Positions 46,121 through 54,206 of a DNA stretch of 64,000 nt are shown here, one piece after another. How positions within the stretch are numbered: position 1 is the first letter of the stretch; every line of letters begins with the position of its first letter. This DNA comes from Pseudomonadota bacterium (GTDB taxonomy: Bacteria; Pseudomonadota; Gammaproteobacteria; Steroidobacterales; Steroidobacteraceae): positions 1 to 64,000 of the forward strand of contig JAEYUC010000051.1 of assembly GCA_023433705.1 (NCBI GenBank). The letters run 5' to 3'. The notes under the pieces were generated by a model that was not told where the DNA came from, did not search any database, and saw only the letters and a program-made list of their open reading frames with translations. Position numbers and translations under genes: made by a program.

Positions 46121-46141
46121 GTACTGTATGACCGTACTGTA
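46121..46141. repeat. Tandem GTACTGTA repeat upstream of uvrA
   Basis: GTACTGTA occurs at 46121-46128 and again at 46134-46141, 13 bases apart. This is in the 138-base gap between uvrA and the cytochrome b561 gene. It may be a regulator site; it does not fit the CTGT-N8-ACAG LexA consensus. Confidence 0.35.
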
Positions 46142-46165
46142 CGAATATGGGGCAGGCGTCGCCCG

Positions 46166-46972
46166 TCAGCGGTTTTCCGCGCGTTGCGGCTGCTCTGCAG
46201 GCGCCGATTCCGTCGGCGCGCCCGCCGGCGTCGCGTCGGCCAGCGGCGGCACGAGGATCTTTCTGCCGGTGAACATGGCCGACACGAGATTCCCGCCCCC
46301 ACGCAGCTCGGTGATGACCACCGCTACGATGTGCAGCGACGCGAAGAACACCAGCGCATAGAAAACGTAGTAGTGGATCTTCACCATCGGACCGCGGAAT
46401 TCGCGCATCGCCGCGTACGCGTCGGCGTCGTAGAGGGCCGGCGCGTACGGGATGACCAGGTCAGGATCGACACCGGGCGCGGCGACCCATTCGGCCATGA
46501 ACGCACCGAAGGGCGGATAGAACAGGTCGGTGCCCGCGAGCACGAGCCCCGTCAGCGCCTGCGCGAGCAGCAATACGAGCATCAACGTGACCGCGATACG
46601 GCCAAGCGGATTGTGACCCAGGTAGGGACGGGCATCGCCCGAACGAAAGGCCGCGACGTAGCGCCTGAGCGCGCCGGCGTAGCCGCGGCCGGCTGGAAGG
46701 ATTTCGCGCCAGCGCGCGTGCGGACTTCCGATGAAGGCCCAGACGAGCCGGAACGCAAGGTTCAGCGCGAACACGTAACCGATCCAGACGTGCGTCGACT
46801 TCAGCAGGATCTTGCCGTCGTTGGTGATGCCCAGCGCCTTGTCGTTGAGGATCACGATGCCGGAGGCGATGAGTCCGAGCACGCACAGGACGTTGATCCA
46901 GTGGAACGCGCGAACGCCCGCGTCCCAGACCGGGTATACCCTGAGCCGATTCGTGGGGTTCACCGAAATCAC
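46166..46972 (-). CDS. Cytochrome b561-type membrane protein
   Basis: A di-haem b-type cytochrome of the cytochrome b561/hydrogenase-b family (about 268 residues) with four core helices. Candidate haem ligands are His in RAFHWINV, STHVWIGY and the two His of KIHYYVFYALVFFASLHIVA. It should pass electrons between the quinone pool and a periplasmic partner. The C-terminus is Pro/Ala/Glu-rich. The start is uncertain: GTG codons at 46972 and 46963 fit the beginning of the conserved region, and a GTG at 47020 is also in frame; none has a ribosome site. It is the last gene of the TlpA-DUF4266-DUF3570-ApbE run, about 80 bases after ApbE. Confidence 0.82.
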   Translation of the reverse strand: MISVNPTNRLRVYPVWDAGVRAFHWINVLCVLGLIASGIVILNDKALGITNDGKILLKSTHVWIGYVFALNLAFRLVWAFIGSPHARWREILPAGRGYAGALRRYVAAFRSGDARPYLGHNPLGRIAVTLMLVLLLAQALTGLVLAGTDLFYPPFGAFMAEWVAAPGVDPDLVIPYAPALYDADAYAAMREFRGPMVKIHYYVFYALVFFASLHIVAVVITELRGGGNLVSAMFTGRKILVPPLADATPAGAPTESAPAEQPQRAENR

Positions 46973-47049
46973 GGGCGGACTATGACGCGTCCCGACGAGG
47001 AATCCGCTCAGTAGTCGCACGTATGGGATTGCGTGCCGCGCGGATGCCT

Positions 47050-47886
47050 TCAGTCGCGCTGGATCCAGTGGCGTACTTTTTCCGCGGCCAGGAAATCCTC
47101 GGCGCCCGGGCCCTTGAGCATCGCCAACGTCGTCAACATGCCGGCCTGCGTGCAGGTGGCAGCCGCCACGGTGACGGAGCGGGGCGCGCCGCGCACGGGG
47201 CGGCCGTCGCGCGGATCGAGTATGTGTGACAGGCGCTTGCCGCCCGCTTCGACGTATCGATAGCTGTCGCCGCTCGTCGCGAGCGCGCTGGCATGCAGGT
47301 CGATGAGTTTTTCCGCTCGGCCGTGAGAGCCATCCGCGGCCTCGATGCCGACACGCCAGGGGCGCCCGGCCTCGCGCGCGCGCGTTACGGCAAGATCGCC
47401 GCCGAAATTCACCAGCACCGCGTCGTCGCACATCGACGCCGCGAGTTTCGTCGCCTGGTCGACCGCATATTCCTTGCCGATGCCGCCGAAGTCGATTTCC
47501 ATTCCGGGCAGTAGCTGGATGCGTGGCCGATCCCAGCGAACCTTGCTCCATCCCACGAGCGGCAGCAGCGCATCGACTTCCGCGTGCCTGGGCAGGCGCC
47601 GACCGCCGTCGAAGCGCCACGCGCGGCGCAGCACTCCCGAAGTGATGTCGAACGAGCCACCGGATAGTTTGTGAACGAGCGTGGCGAAGTCGATCAGGTT
47701 CGCGGTCTCGTCATCGACGATGACGGGCGCGCCATCGGCGGAATTGATGACGCGAACCATTCCGTCGCCGCGATAGCGGCTGTACTTCGCCTCGATGCGC
47801 CAGGCGCAGCCGGCAACGGCGTTGGCGATGCCGCGAGACCAGGCCTCCGATTCGCACTCGACGAGCACCTCGCACGGACTGCCCAT
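47050..47886 (-). CDS. apbE: FAD:protein FMN transferase (ApbE family)
   Basis: Attaches FMN by a phosphoester bond to Thr or Ser in D-x-x-(S/T)-G-A-(S/T) sites of exported proteins. Typical motifs are RAMGSPCEV, GSFDITSGVLRRAWRF, MEIDFGGIGKEYAVDQA, VLVNFGGDLAV, ALATSGDSYRYVE and HILDPRDGRPV. The usual N-terminal signal or lipobox is not seen: the ATG at 47886 starts directly at the first core strand, while an in-frame CTG overlapping the DUF3570 stop would add 16 residues, and an ATG at 48063 would overlap the upstream gene by 133 bases. The location of the enzyme is therefore uncertain. Its likely substrate is the adjacent DUF3570 protein, which contains DSLTGAS. Confidence 0.9.
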   Translation of the reverse strand: MGSPCEVLVECESEAWSRGIANAVAGCAWRIEAKYSRYRGDGMVRVINSADGAPVIVDDETANLIDFATLVHKLSGGSFDITSGVLRRAWRFDGGRRLPRHAEVDALLPLVGWSKVRWDRPRIQLLPGMEIDFGGIGKEYAVDQATKLAASMCDDAVLVNFGGDLAVTRAREAGRPWRVGIEAADGSHGRAEKLIDLHASALATSGDSYRYVEAGGKRLSHILDPRDGRPVRGAPRSVTVAAATCTQAGMLTTLAMLKGPGAEDFLAAEKVRHWIQRD

Positions 47887-47930
47887 CGCGCGAAAACGCG
47901 CGATCCACAGGTCCGCCGCCCGCGTAAGCG

Positions 47931-49277
47931 TCAGAGGCTGAAGCGGTACGTGAATTGCAGGATCACCGCGTCGAAGTCCGGCATCCGGGCCACCTGGTTG
48001 CCGATGAGCCGCTCCGCGGGCGTCTTCGCCGTTTGCTGGTAGAACTCGAGACGAGTACTCCATTCGTTGCCTCCCGCCGTCTTGCGGCCGTACTTGAGAC
48101 CGAACGTCACGGCGCTCATGTCCGAAAGCCGCGCGTCGGCGGACGCGTACTGGGGCAGCACGCCCGTATTCGCGAGGCTGTATTGGTAGAACGAAGCCGC
48201 GCTCTGCGTGTAATAACGCACGTGCGGCTCGAGGTAGCTCGACTCACCGATCGGCAGACGGAAACGCGATTCGAGCGTGTGCGAATCGATGTCCCAGTCG
48301 TCGGTCGAGTAGCGATAACCGACCTGCAGGACCTTTCCGGAGAAATCATGGCGCAGCTCCGCGTACAGTCCCTGCTTGCGCCGCGAGTCCGGGCGGCTCT
48401 CGAATAGATAGACGCCGGTGGGCCCGGAGGCGCCGGGCGCTGGCGTGCGCGCGACGAGCTCGCCGGTCTCCGCGTCGACGAGACTCAGGATCTTGTAAGG
48501 ATCGGTGAGATATCCACTCGAGTCGGAGTACGAGTAGTTCACTCGCAGCAAGGTGTGCCGCCCGAGCACCTGCGTGACGCCGAACAGGATGTCGATGACG
48601 TTCTTGCTGTCGCTGCTTGCGCCGCGATTGCCTGGGCGCGCGTCCTCGCCGACCGCATCGGTCATCTCGCTCAGAGGGAGCGGCAGGCCGCCGACGGGTT
48701 TGATGGTGTCCTGCGAGTAGGCGAGCGCCGCGCTCAGCGTGGTGTTCCGATCGTTGAAGTCGCGCGTGATGCCGAAATTTCCGCCGATGTGCGTGTAATC
48801 GTATTCGGAGGAGAATCCGACGCCCGCGGTCATCGTGTACAGACGCGCGAACGGCTGCGACCAGCTCGCGCCGAGCGCAAAGCGTGTGTCGAGAAAGGTG
48901 TCGTCGAGTGGAATTTCGCCGGCCGGCGTCGTGTACGTGTCGCGACCCGACGGACTCGTGAAAGTCTGCGGACCGTCCGTGGCGATGGCTCCGCTCGGCG
49001 ACGCGCCGGTGAGCGAATCGACGCTGAGATCCAGCCCAAGCGTGCGATCGTCGCCGAAATCTCGCGTGGCGTGAGAACTCAGGCTGAAATCCTTCACGCG
49101 ACTGTCGCTTTCACCGTAGTAGAGCAGCGCGGAGTCGATGTCCCACTTCCCTCCGTCGTCCGCGGCGTTCGAGACCACGGGTGCCGCAATGCCGAGCAGG
49201 CCGCACGTGGCGGCCGCGAGCGCGGCGCCTACGGGCATGGACGAGCCGGATTCCTTCCGCTTTTCCTCGTCCGTCAT
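47931..49277 (-). CDS. DUF3570 outer-membrane beta-barrel protein with flavinylation-like motif
   Basis: A 448-residue protein with a signal peptide (cleavage near SNAAD, residue 39), repeated amphipathic beta strands and a C-terminal YRFSL ending in the pattern of barrel proteins. The sequence fits the DUF3570 family. Residues 87-93 read DSLTGAS, followed by PSGA; this matches D-x-x-(S/T)-G-A-(S/T), the FMN attachment motif of ApbE substrates, with Ser93 as the predicted attachment residue. The gene starts one base after the DUF4266 stop and ends just before the ApbE gene. The ATG at 49277 places the signal peptide near the N-terminus. Function is unknown; a flavin-bearing envelope redox protein is my inference. 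Confidence 0.8.
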   Translation of the reverse strand: MTDEEKRKESGSSMPVGAALAAATCGLLGIAAPVVSNAADDGGKWDIDSALLYYGESDSRVKDFSLSSHATRDFGDDRTLGLDLSVDSLTGASPSGAIATDGPQTFTSPSGRDTYTTPAGEIPLDDTFLDTRFALGASWSQPFARLYTMTAGVGFSSEYDYTHIGGNFGITRDFNDRNTTLSAALAYSQDTIKPVGGLPLPLSEMTDAVGEDARPGNRGASSDSKNVIDILFGVTQVLGRHTLLRVNYSYSDSSGYLTDPYKILSLVDAETGELVARTPAPGASGPTGVYLFESRPDSRRKQGLYAELRHDFSGKVLQVGYRYSTDDWDIDSHTLESRFRLPIGESSYLEPHVRYYTQSAASFYQYSLANTGVLPQYASADARLSDMSAVTFGLKYGRKTAGGNEWSTRLEFYQQTAKTPAERLIGNQVARMPDFDAVILQFTYRFSL

Positions 49278-49278
49278 G

Positions 49279-49494
49279 TCAGTTGCAACCGCAGCCGCCG
49301 CCGCCGAAGCCGCGCCCGCCGCTCGTGCCTTCCTTGCTGAAATAGATGTGATCGTCGAGGGCCGTGTCCAGCGCATTGGATTCGAGCTGCATGTCGGGTC
49401 GCGCGAGCACTTCGCGCTCCCAGGGCTTTACGTTCGCGCAGCCGGTGAGCGCGGCGAATGCCGCGAGCATGAGGAAGCAACCAGGTCGGGTCAT
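49279..49494 (-). CDS. DUF4266 small lipoprotein with Gly-rich CGC tail
   Basis: A 71-residue lipoprotein: lipobox LTGC (Cys19), then a short conserved stretch VKPWEREVLARPDMQLESNA and ALDDHIYFSKEGTSGGRGFG, ending GGGGCGCN with Cys68 and Cys70 three and one residues from the end. The KPWERE and HIYFSKE segments identify DUF4266. The terminal CxC in a glycine-rich tail could bind metal, form a disulfide or be chemically modified. The start overlaps the stop of the thioredoxin-like gene (ATGA), and DUF3570 starts one base downstream, so the three are coupled. Function unknown. Confidence 0.82.
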   Translation of the reverse strand: MTRPGCFLMLAAFAALTGCANVKPWEREVLARPDMQLESNALDTALDDHIYFSKEGTSGGRGFGGGGCGCN

Positions 49495-49973
49495 CTTGGC
49501 TCCAGGAGTTTCATCAGTTCGGCTTCGCGCGCGTCGCGCTTCGTGGTGCGAAATCCGACGTGGGTCTGGACGAGCTTGCCGCTGCGGTCGTAGACGAATG
49601 TGCTCGGCATGGCGGGGACTTCGAACCTGGTCGCGAGCTCACCTCCGGCGTCGTAGACGACCTGGAAGTCGATTGGCACGTCGCGAAGGAAGCGCTCCGC
49701 ATCCGCGCGATTCGCGTCGACGTTGACGCCAATGACCACCAGTCCGCGGTCGCCGTATTCGCGATGCATGCGATTGAGCCAGGGAATCGATTCGCGGCAG
49801 GGCTTGCACCACGATGCCCAGAAATCGACGACGACCACGCGGCCGCGATAGTCGGCGAGGTCGAGCGTGGGCGCGAGAGCCGACGATGCCGGACCGGCGG
49901 AAAACGACAGCAGGACCATGAGCAGTCCCGCCAATCCCAACGGCCGAACGGCACGCCCGCGTGGGCGCGCCAT
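49491..49973 (-). CDS. TlpA/ResA-like thioredoxin-fold protein
   Basis: A periplasmic thiol oxidoreductase of 160 residues. The N-terminal hydrophobic segment (LGLAGLLMVLLSFSAGPASS) is a signal or anchor. The active site is WASWCKPC, followed by VIGVNVDANRADAERFL and a cis-Pro region PAMPSTFVYDRSG. It may keep the CxC cysteines of the DUF4266 lipoprotein reduced, which is inference from gene coupling (4-base overlap). The ATG at 49973 is preferred; an ATG at 50009 would add 12 residues. It is divergent from the DNA glycosylase gene and is the first gene of the redox cluster. Confidence 0.88.
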   Translation of the reverse strand: MARPRGRAVRPLGLAGLLMVLLSFSAGPASSALAPTLDLADYRGRVVVVDFWASWCKPCRESIPWLNRMHREYGDRGLVVIGVNVDANRADAERFLRDVPIDFQVVYDAGGELATRFEVPAMPSTFVYDRSGKLVQTHVGFRTTKRDAREAELMKLLEPR

Positions 49974-50016
49974 AATCGACGCGCAGGAAAACCATGTCTT
50001 GGAGACCATCAGGACG

Positions 50017-50589
50017 ATGAGACGTCACCGCCGCGCCAAACCCGTCGCGACTTCGGGAAAAAATCCGATGGACCCGGGAAAACCCTCGAATTGTTTCGCC
50101 CCGATCTCCAGGCGCGACGCGACCCGGCTGATACTCGGTTCGTTGCCCGGACGCAGGTCACTCGAGATGCAGCAGTATTACGCGCATCCTCAAAACGCGT
50201 TCTGGAGAATCGTCGAAGACATCTTCGAGACCGATTCGCCGCTGCCCTACACGCGCCGGGTTGGAATCCTGATGGCGCACGGGATCGCGTTATGGGATGT
50301 TCTCGCCGCGGCGGAGCGGCCCGGCAGTCTCGACTCGTCGATCGTGCATGCGTCCGCGAGCGCCAACGATTTTCGCCAGTTCTTCCGCCGGCATCCCGAC
50401 ATCCGCCGTGTGTTCTTCAACGGCCGCAAGGCCGAGACGCTGTACCGGCGACTCGTGTTGCCGGAACTGGAAGCGGAGTTTTCCGGCATTCGTTACGAGT
50501 GCCTGCCTTCGACGAGTCCGGCTCACGCGGGCATGACGTTTGCAGCGAAGTTGTCGCAATGGCGCAAGATCGAGGAGAGCGATGCGTGA
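50017..50589 (+). CDS. DNA-deoxyinosine glycosylase (uracil-DNA glycosylase superfamily, HDG type)
   Basis: Base-excision repair enzyme removing hypoxanthine (and perhaps uracil) from DNA. LILGSLPGRRSLEMQQYYAH followed by PQNAFWRIVEDIF is the active-site region of family 6, and ALWDVLAAAERPGSLDSSI and FNGRKAETLYRR are also typical; PSTSPAHAG is the DNA-intercalation loop region. The ATG at 50017 gives 190 residues; an ATG at 50068 is an alternative closer to the family length. The stop overlaps the start of the Nudix gene (TGATG), so a base-repair enzyme and a nucleotide hydrolase are coupled. Confidence 0.87.
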   Translation: MRRHRRAKPVATSGKNPMDPGKPSNCFAPISRRDATRLILGSLPGRRSLEMQQYYAHPQNAFWRIVEDIFETDSPLPYTRRVGILMAHGIALWDVLAAAERPGSLDSSIVHASASANDFRQFFRRHPDIRRVFFNGRKAETLYRRLVLPELEAEFSGIRYECLPSTSPAHAGMTFAAKLSQWRKIEESDA

Positions 50590-51014
50590 TGTCCGCCGAC
50601 AAGGCCTGCCCCGTGATGTTCCGTGACCCGGCGATGCGATTCATCCTGGCCTTCGAACATCCGCACGAGGGACTGCAACTGGTGAAAGGCGGCATCGAGC
50701 CCGGCGAAAACGCACCGATGGCCGCGCTACGCGAGCTGGAGGAAGAGTCCGGCATCGTGGATACCGCGATCGCGCGCGATCTCGGTATCTGGCATTCCAG
50801 ACATAACGGGCACGTGTGGTCGCTGCAGCTCTGCACCTTTTCGCCGCTGCTGCCCGAATCCTGGACTCACTACTGCGCGGACGACGGCGGGCACGACCTG
50901 CGCTTCTTCTGGCATGACCTCACCGGGCAACCGACGGATGACTGGAGTCCGCAATATCGCCGGGCACTGAACGAGATCCGCGAGCGCACGCGCGCACTGC
51001 GGTGGTGCGGCTGA
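50589..51014 (+). CDS. Nudix hydrolase
   Basis: A 141-residue hydrolase of nucleoside diphosphate derivatives. The Nudix box is complete: GGIEPGENAPMAALRELEEE followed by SGI, matching G-x5-E-x7-R-E-U-x-E-E-x-G-U. It starts inside the stop of the glycosylase gene. The pair suggests a role in removing damaged nucleotides, but the substrate cannot be told from the sequence. Confidence 0.88.
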   Translation: MSADKACPVMFRDPAMRFILAFEHPHEGLQLVKGGIEPGENAPMAALRELEEESGIVDTAIARDLGIWHSRHNGHVWSLQLCTFSPLLPESWTHYCADDGGHDLRFFWHDLTGQPTDDWSPQYRRALNEIRERTRALRWCG

Positions 51015-51046
51015 TCGTCCGATCGATAGTCTGATAACGTGGCGCC

Positions 51047-52183
51047 ATGAGCGCCCTCAGCACTTCGTTGTATCTCGTCGCCGTCGCGCTGTGCCTCTTC
51101 TCCACCGGCCTGACGACGCGAGCGGCACGCGGTCAGCCGTACCGGTTCTTCACCGTCTTCCTGGTGATCCAGTCGGTCGTGTTCCTGTGCGAGCTGCTCA
51201 TCGCTCACCCGGCCACGCCGTTCAAGGCGCTGTGGCTCGCGCTGTTGATGGGGTCCTCACTACTGCTCGCGCCCTGCCTGTGGCTGACTTTCAGGGAGAG
51301 CATCGGCGGCGAACGTCCGGATCTGCGCCTGATGCCGCTCCCGCACGGACTCGCGATCCTCGCGGGTGCGTCGTTCACCGTGCCGCTCGCTCTATCCACC
51401 CATGCCGGCACGACCTGGATGAATCCGGCCGATCCCTCGAGCTGGCTCGAATCGAAGATCATCCACACGACGATGTTGCTCTGCATCGGCATATTCGTCG
51501 TGCAGGTGCCGTGGTACCTGCTGCGTTGCCGACGCATCCTGCTCGCTCGGATCGGCGGACAGCGCAGCCACTGGGCGCAGTTGCCGCTCGCGATCGTCCT
51601 CACTTCGTGGACGCTCGCGATCGTTCGCACGATCGACTGCGCCTTCATCAAGTTGCCGGCCACGTTTTCGGTCGTGGTGGCGGTGATCAGCGTGGGCGTG
51701 ACGACCGGCGCGTTGTACCTGCTGCTGCGGCAGTTCGGCGCGCTGGCGAAGGAACGGGCCGGGACCTACGCGAAGAGCCCGCTGGGCGCGGGCGCCCGCG
51801 CCAGGATCGGGCGCAAGCTCGAGTCGGCGCTCTCGGATGAACGCATGTATTCGAGGTGCGACCTGACCCTTCGCGCGCTTTGCGAATCTCTCAACGAGAG
51901 TCCGCACTACGTGTCGCAGGTCATCAGCCAGGACCTGGAGACGACGTTCTACGATCTCCTGAACCAACGGCGCATCGACGCTGCCATGCGGCGGCTGCGC
52001 GAATCGCCCAGGGCGGGTGTCCTCGAGATCGCGATGGCGGTGGGATTCAACTCCAAGTCGGCGTTCAACGCGGCATTCCGCCGTGTCACGGGGACGACGC
52101 CGAGCGACTACCGGAAATTCCCCGAAAAAAGTCCGGATCCCGAAGTCCTCGCCGATCAGGAAGGACGCCAGGTCGCCGACTGA
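51047..52183 (+). CDS. Membrane-embedded AraC-family transcription regulator
   Basis: The first about 235 residues contain seven hydrophobic segments, e.g. LYLVAVALCLFSTGL, FFTVFLVIQSVVFLCELLIA, LPLAIVLTSWTLAIVRTIDC and FSVVVAVISVGVTTGALYLL. After a linker come two helix-turn-helix motifs of AraC type: LRALCESLNESPHYVSQVI and VLEIAMAVGFNSKSAFNAAF with RRVTGTTPSDYRK. This arrangement, a membrane sensor joined directly to an AraC DNA-binding domain, is a one-component system. It lies 37 bases before the esterase-like gene, a possible target. Confidence 0.88.
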   Translation: MSALSTSLYLVAVALCLFSTGLTTRAARGQPYRFFTVFLVIQSVVFLCELLIAHPATPFKALWLALLMGSSLLLAPCLWLTFRESIGGERPDLRLMPLPHGLAILAGASFTVPLALSTHAGTTWMNPADPSSWLESKIIHTTMLLCIGIFVVQVPWYLLRCRRILLARIGGQRSHWAQLPLAIVLTSWTLAIVRTIDCAFIKLPATFSVVVAVISVGVTTGALYLLLRQFGALAKERAGTYAKSPLGAGARARIGRKLESALSDERMYSRCDLTLRALCESLNESPHYVSQVISQDLETTFYDLLNQRRIDAAMRRLRESPRAGVLEIAMAVGFNSKSAFNAAFRRVTGTTPSDYRKFPEKSPDPEVLADQEGRQVAD

Positions 52184-52220
52184 GCGGGATTCTCGGGTCT
52201 CCCAACACCAAGGAGGCCCG

Positions 52221-53276
52221 ATGATTCCGCGACTGATGCTTGGACTTGCGTTGATGCTTGTGCCGCCCTTCCTGGCGGCGGCTTCGCCCAGCACCATCGA
52301 AACCCGCAGTTACGACTCCGTCATCCTGCGCGACAACCTGGTCGGTCTGAATCCGCAGCGGCGCCTGAAGGTGTACCTGCCTCCCGGTTACGCCGAGAGC
52401 AGGCGGCGATACCCCGTCATCTACCTGCTGCACTCGATCAACTGGGACAACGAACGCATTTTCGCGCCCGGAACCCTCGCGCAGCCCACGTTCGATCGCG
52501 CGATCGCGCGCGGCGTGATATCTCCGTTCATTCTCGTGGCGCCCGACTACACGACGCCGGGGCCCGGAAGCTTCTTCGCGAATTCGACGACGTCCGGTCG
52601 TTTCGAGGATCACACCCTCCAGGAAATCATCCCGTTCATCGACGCCAACTACCGCACGCTGGCGCGCGCCGAAAGCCGCGGCATCACTGGCGATTTCATG
52701 GGCGCTTATGGCGCGCTGCGTTATGCCTTCAGGCATCCGGACGCATTCGGCGTCGTGTACGGCATGCACCCGGTGGGCGCAGGGTCGGGTGTCGAACCGC
52801 TGTACGGCCGGCCCGACTGGGGCCTGATGCATCGCGCGCGTACGGCGGAGGAACTGCATGCCGATCAGTTCGCCCCGGTTTTCATGGCGATGATGCAGTC
52901 ATTCCTGCCGAACCCGCGGCGACCGCCATTCTTCTGCGATTTCGCGGTGGACGTGCACGGCAACGAGCAGAGGGTCAATGCCACGAACGTGCAACTCCTC
53001 GAGGAACGTTTCTTCCTCGAGAACATCGCGCGGCAGGAACGGGAGAACCTGGCGCGCTTGCGCGCGATCAAGTTCGACTGGGGCCGCTACGACCCGACGT
53101 ACGCCCACGTGCACTCCAACCGCGAACTCACGCGCGACCTCGACGAGCTGGGCATCGAACACGAAGCGGAGGAATTCCGCGGATTGCCGTGGGACAAGTA
53201 CTGGGCGCCCGAAGGAGGGCGCATGTACGAGGACGTATTGCCGTTCTTCGGCCGGCACCTCGAGTTCGCCGATTGA
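52221..53276 (+). CDS. Secreted esterase-D-like protein lacking the catalytic serine
   Basis: The 351-residue protein has a signal peptide (MIPRLMLGLALMLVPPFLAA) and the fold markers of the esterase D/feruloyl-esterase-like family: RRLKVYLPPGYAESRRRYPV, VIYLLHSI, ISPFILVAPD and FEDHTLQEIIPFIDANYRTL. The nucleophile elbow, normally G-x-S-x-G, reads GDFMG, so Phe159 replaces Ser. At the C-terminus the usual histidine region reads FRGLPWDKYW, with Pro in the expected His position. It therefore appears to be a pseudoenzyme, perhaps binding a sugar or peptidoglycan-like ligand. AAGGAGG lies just before the ATG at 52221. Confidence 0.78.
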   Translation: MIPRLMLGLALMLVPPFLAAASPSTIETRSYDSVILRDNLVGLNPQRRLKVYLPPGYAESRRRYPVIYLLHSINWDNERIFAPGTLAQPTFDRAIARGVISPFILVAPDYTTPGPGSFFANSTTSGRFEDHTLQEIIPFIDANYRTLARAESRGITGDFMGAYGALRYAFRHPDAFGVVYGMHPVGAGSGVEPLYGRPDWGLMHRARTAEELHADQFAPVFMAMMQSFLPNPRRPPFFCDFAVDVHGNEQRVNATNVQLLEERFFLENIARQERENLARLRAIKFDWGRYDPTYAHVHSNRELTRDLDELGIEHEAEEFRGLPWDKYWAPEGGRMYEDVLPFFGRHLEFAD

Positions 53277-53355
53277 GTACCGGGGTCCGGTCCGGTTTGG
53301 CGCCACGGGGTGGGTTCGCGTTACGATCCGCCCCCCGAAACCGGACCGCGCCCCC

Positions 53356-54063
53356 ATGCCCAACCATGCCTTGTTGAACAACGCCCAGCACCGCGACCTG
53401 CGGATCATCACGCGCAGCGGCGCCGACCTCGGCGACAACGTGATGTGCGCGCTGACGTTCCCGGCGGAGTTCCGCAACATCCAGAGTCACTACCCGATCC
53501 TGTTCCTGGAATCGCGCGACAAGGTGCTCGCGCCGGTCGCGTTGTTCGGCCTGCGCGAAGGTCAGAACCTGTTCCTCACGAAGGACGGGTGGGACGCGCG
53601 TTACATTCCGCTCATGATCGAACGCCAGCCCTTCCTGATCGGCCAGTCGGACAAGGGGCAGGTCATCCACGTGGATCTCGACAGTCCGCGCGTGAGCAAG
53701 ACCGAGGGCGTGCGGGTGTTCGACGACGAGGGCGCCAACACCGACTACCTGAACCGCGTCTCCAACGCGCTCGCCGCGATCAACGACGGATTCGCGGCGA
53801 CGCCCAGGTTCATCAACGCGCTCATCGAGCACCGCCTGCTCGAGGCTTTCACGCTCGACATCCAGTACGCCGACGGCAACAAGGCCAAGTTCGGCGGCTT
53901 TCATACCATCCACGAAGAGCGGCTCAGGAAGCTCGACGGCGCCGCGCTCGGCAAACTGCACGAACAGGGCTATCTCGAGCCCCTGTTCATGATCGTCGCG
54001 TCGCTGTCGAAGATCCGGGACCTGGTCGACCGGGCCAGCAAACTCGATCCGGCCGCCCGCTGA
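53356..54063 (+). CDS. SapC family protein
   Basis: A 235-residue protein that fits the SapC family (TFPAEFRNIQSHYPILFLES, LFLTKDGWDARYIPLMIERQ, GFAATPRFINALIEHRLLEA). These proteins are common in carbohydrate loci of Xanthomonads and Caulobacters next to TonB receptors, tryptophan halogenase-like proteins and LacI regulators; their biochemical role is not established. No signal peptide is seen. The next genes are a LacI regulator and a sugar transporter, which fits a sugar-use context, but a TonB receptor is absent. The ribosome site is weak. Confidence 0.82.
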   Translation: MPNHALLNNAQHRDLRIITRSGADLGDNVMCALTFPAEFRNIQSHYPILFLESRDKVLAPVALFGLREGQNLFLTKDGWDARYIPLMIERQPFLIGQSDKGQVIHVDLDSPRVSKTEGVRVFDDEGANTDYLNRVSNALAAINDGFAATPRFINALIEHRLLEAFTLDIQYADGNKAKFGGFHTIHEERLRKLDGAALGKLHEQGYLEPLFMIVASLSKIRDLVDRASKLDPAAR

Positions 54064-54206
54064 GCCGGTAGTTGGGTAGTTATAGCGGCTTCTTGACGGA
54101 ATAGGGTCGTCCGTCGGGAAAACTGTGGCCCAGTCGCCCGCGCGCCGGTCGCGGGCCGGGCAATACTGCGCCGCCGCCGATGGGAGCGGCGCGGTAGTTG
54201 GATTCC

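Noticed and set aside
46105..46150. LexA box upstream of uvrA
   Set aside because: The CTGT motifs form a direct repeat, not the inverted CTGT-N8-ACAG arrangement.
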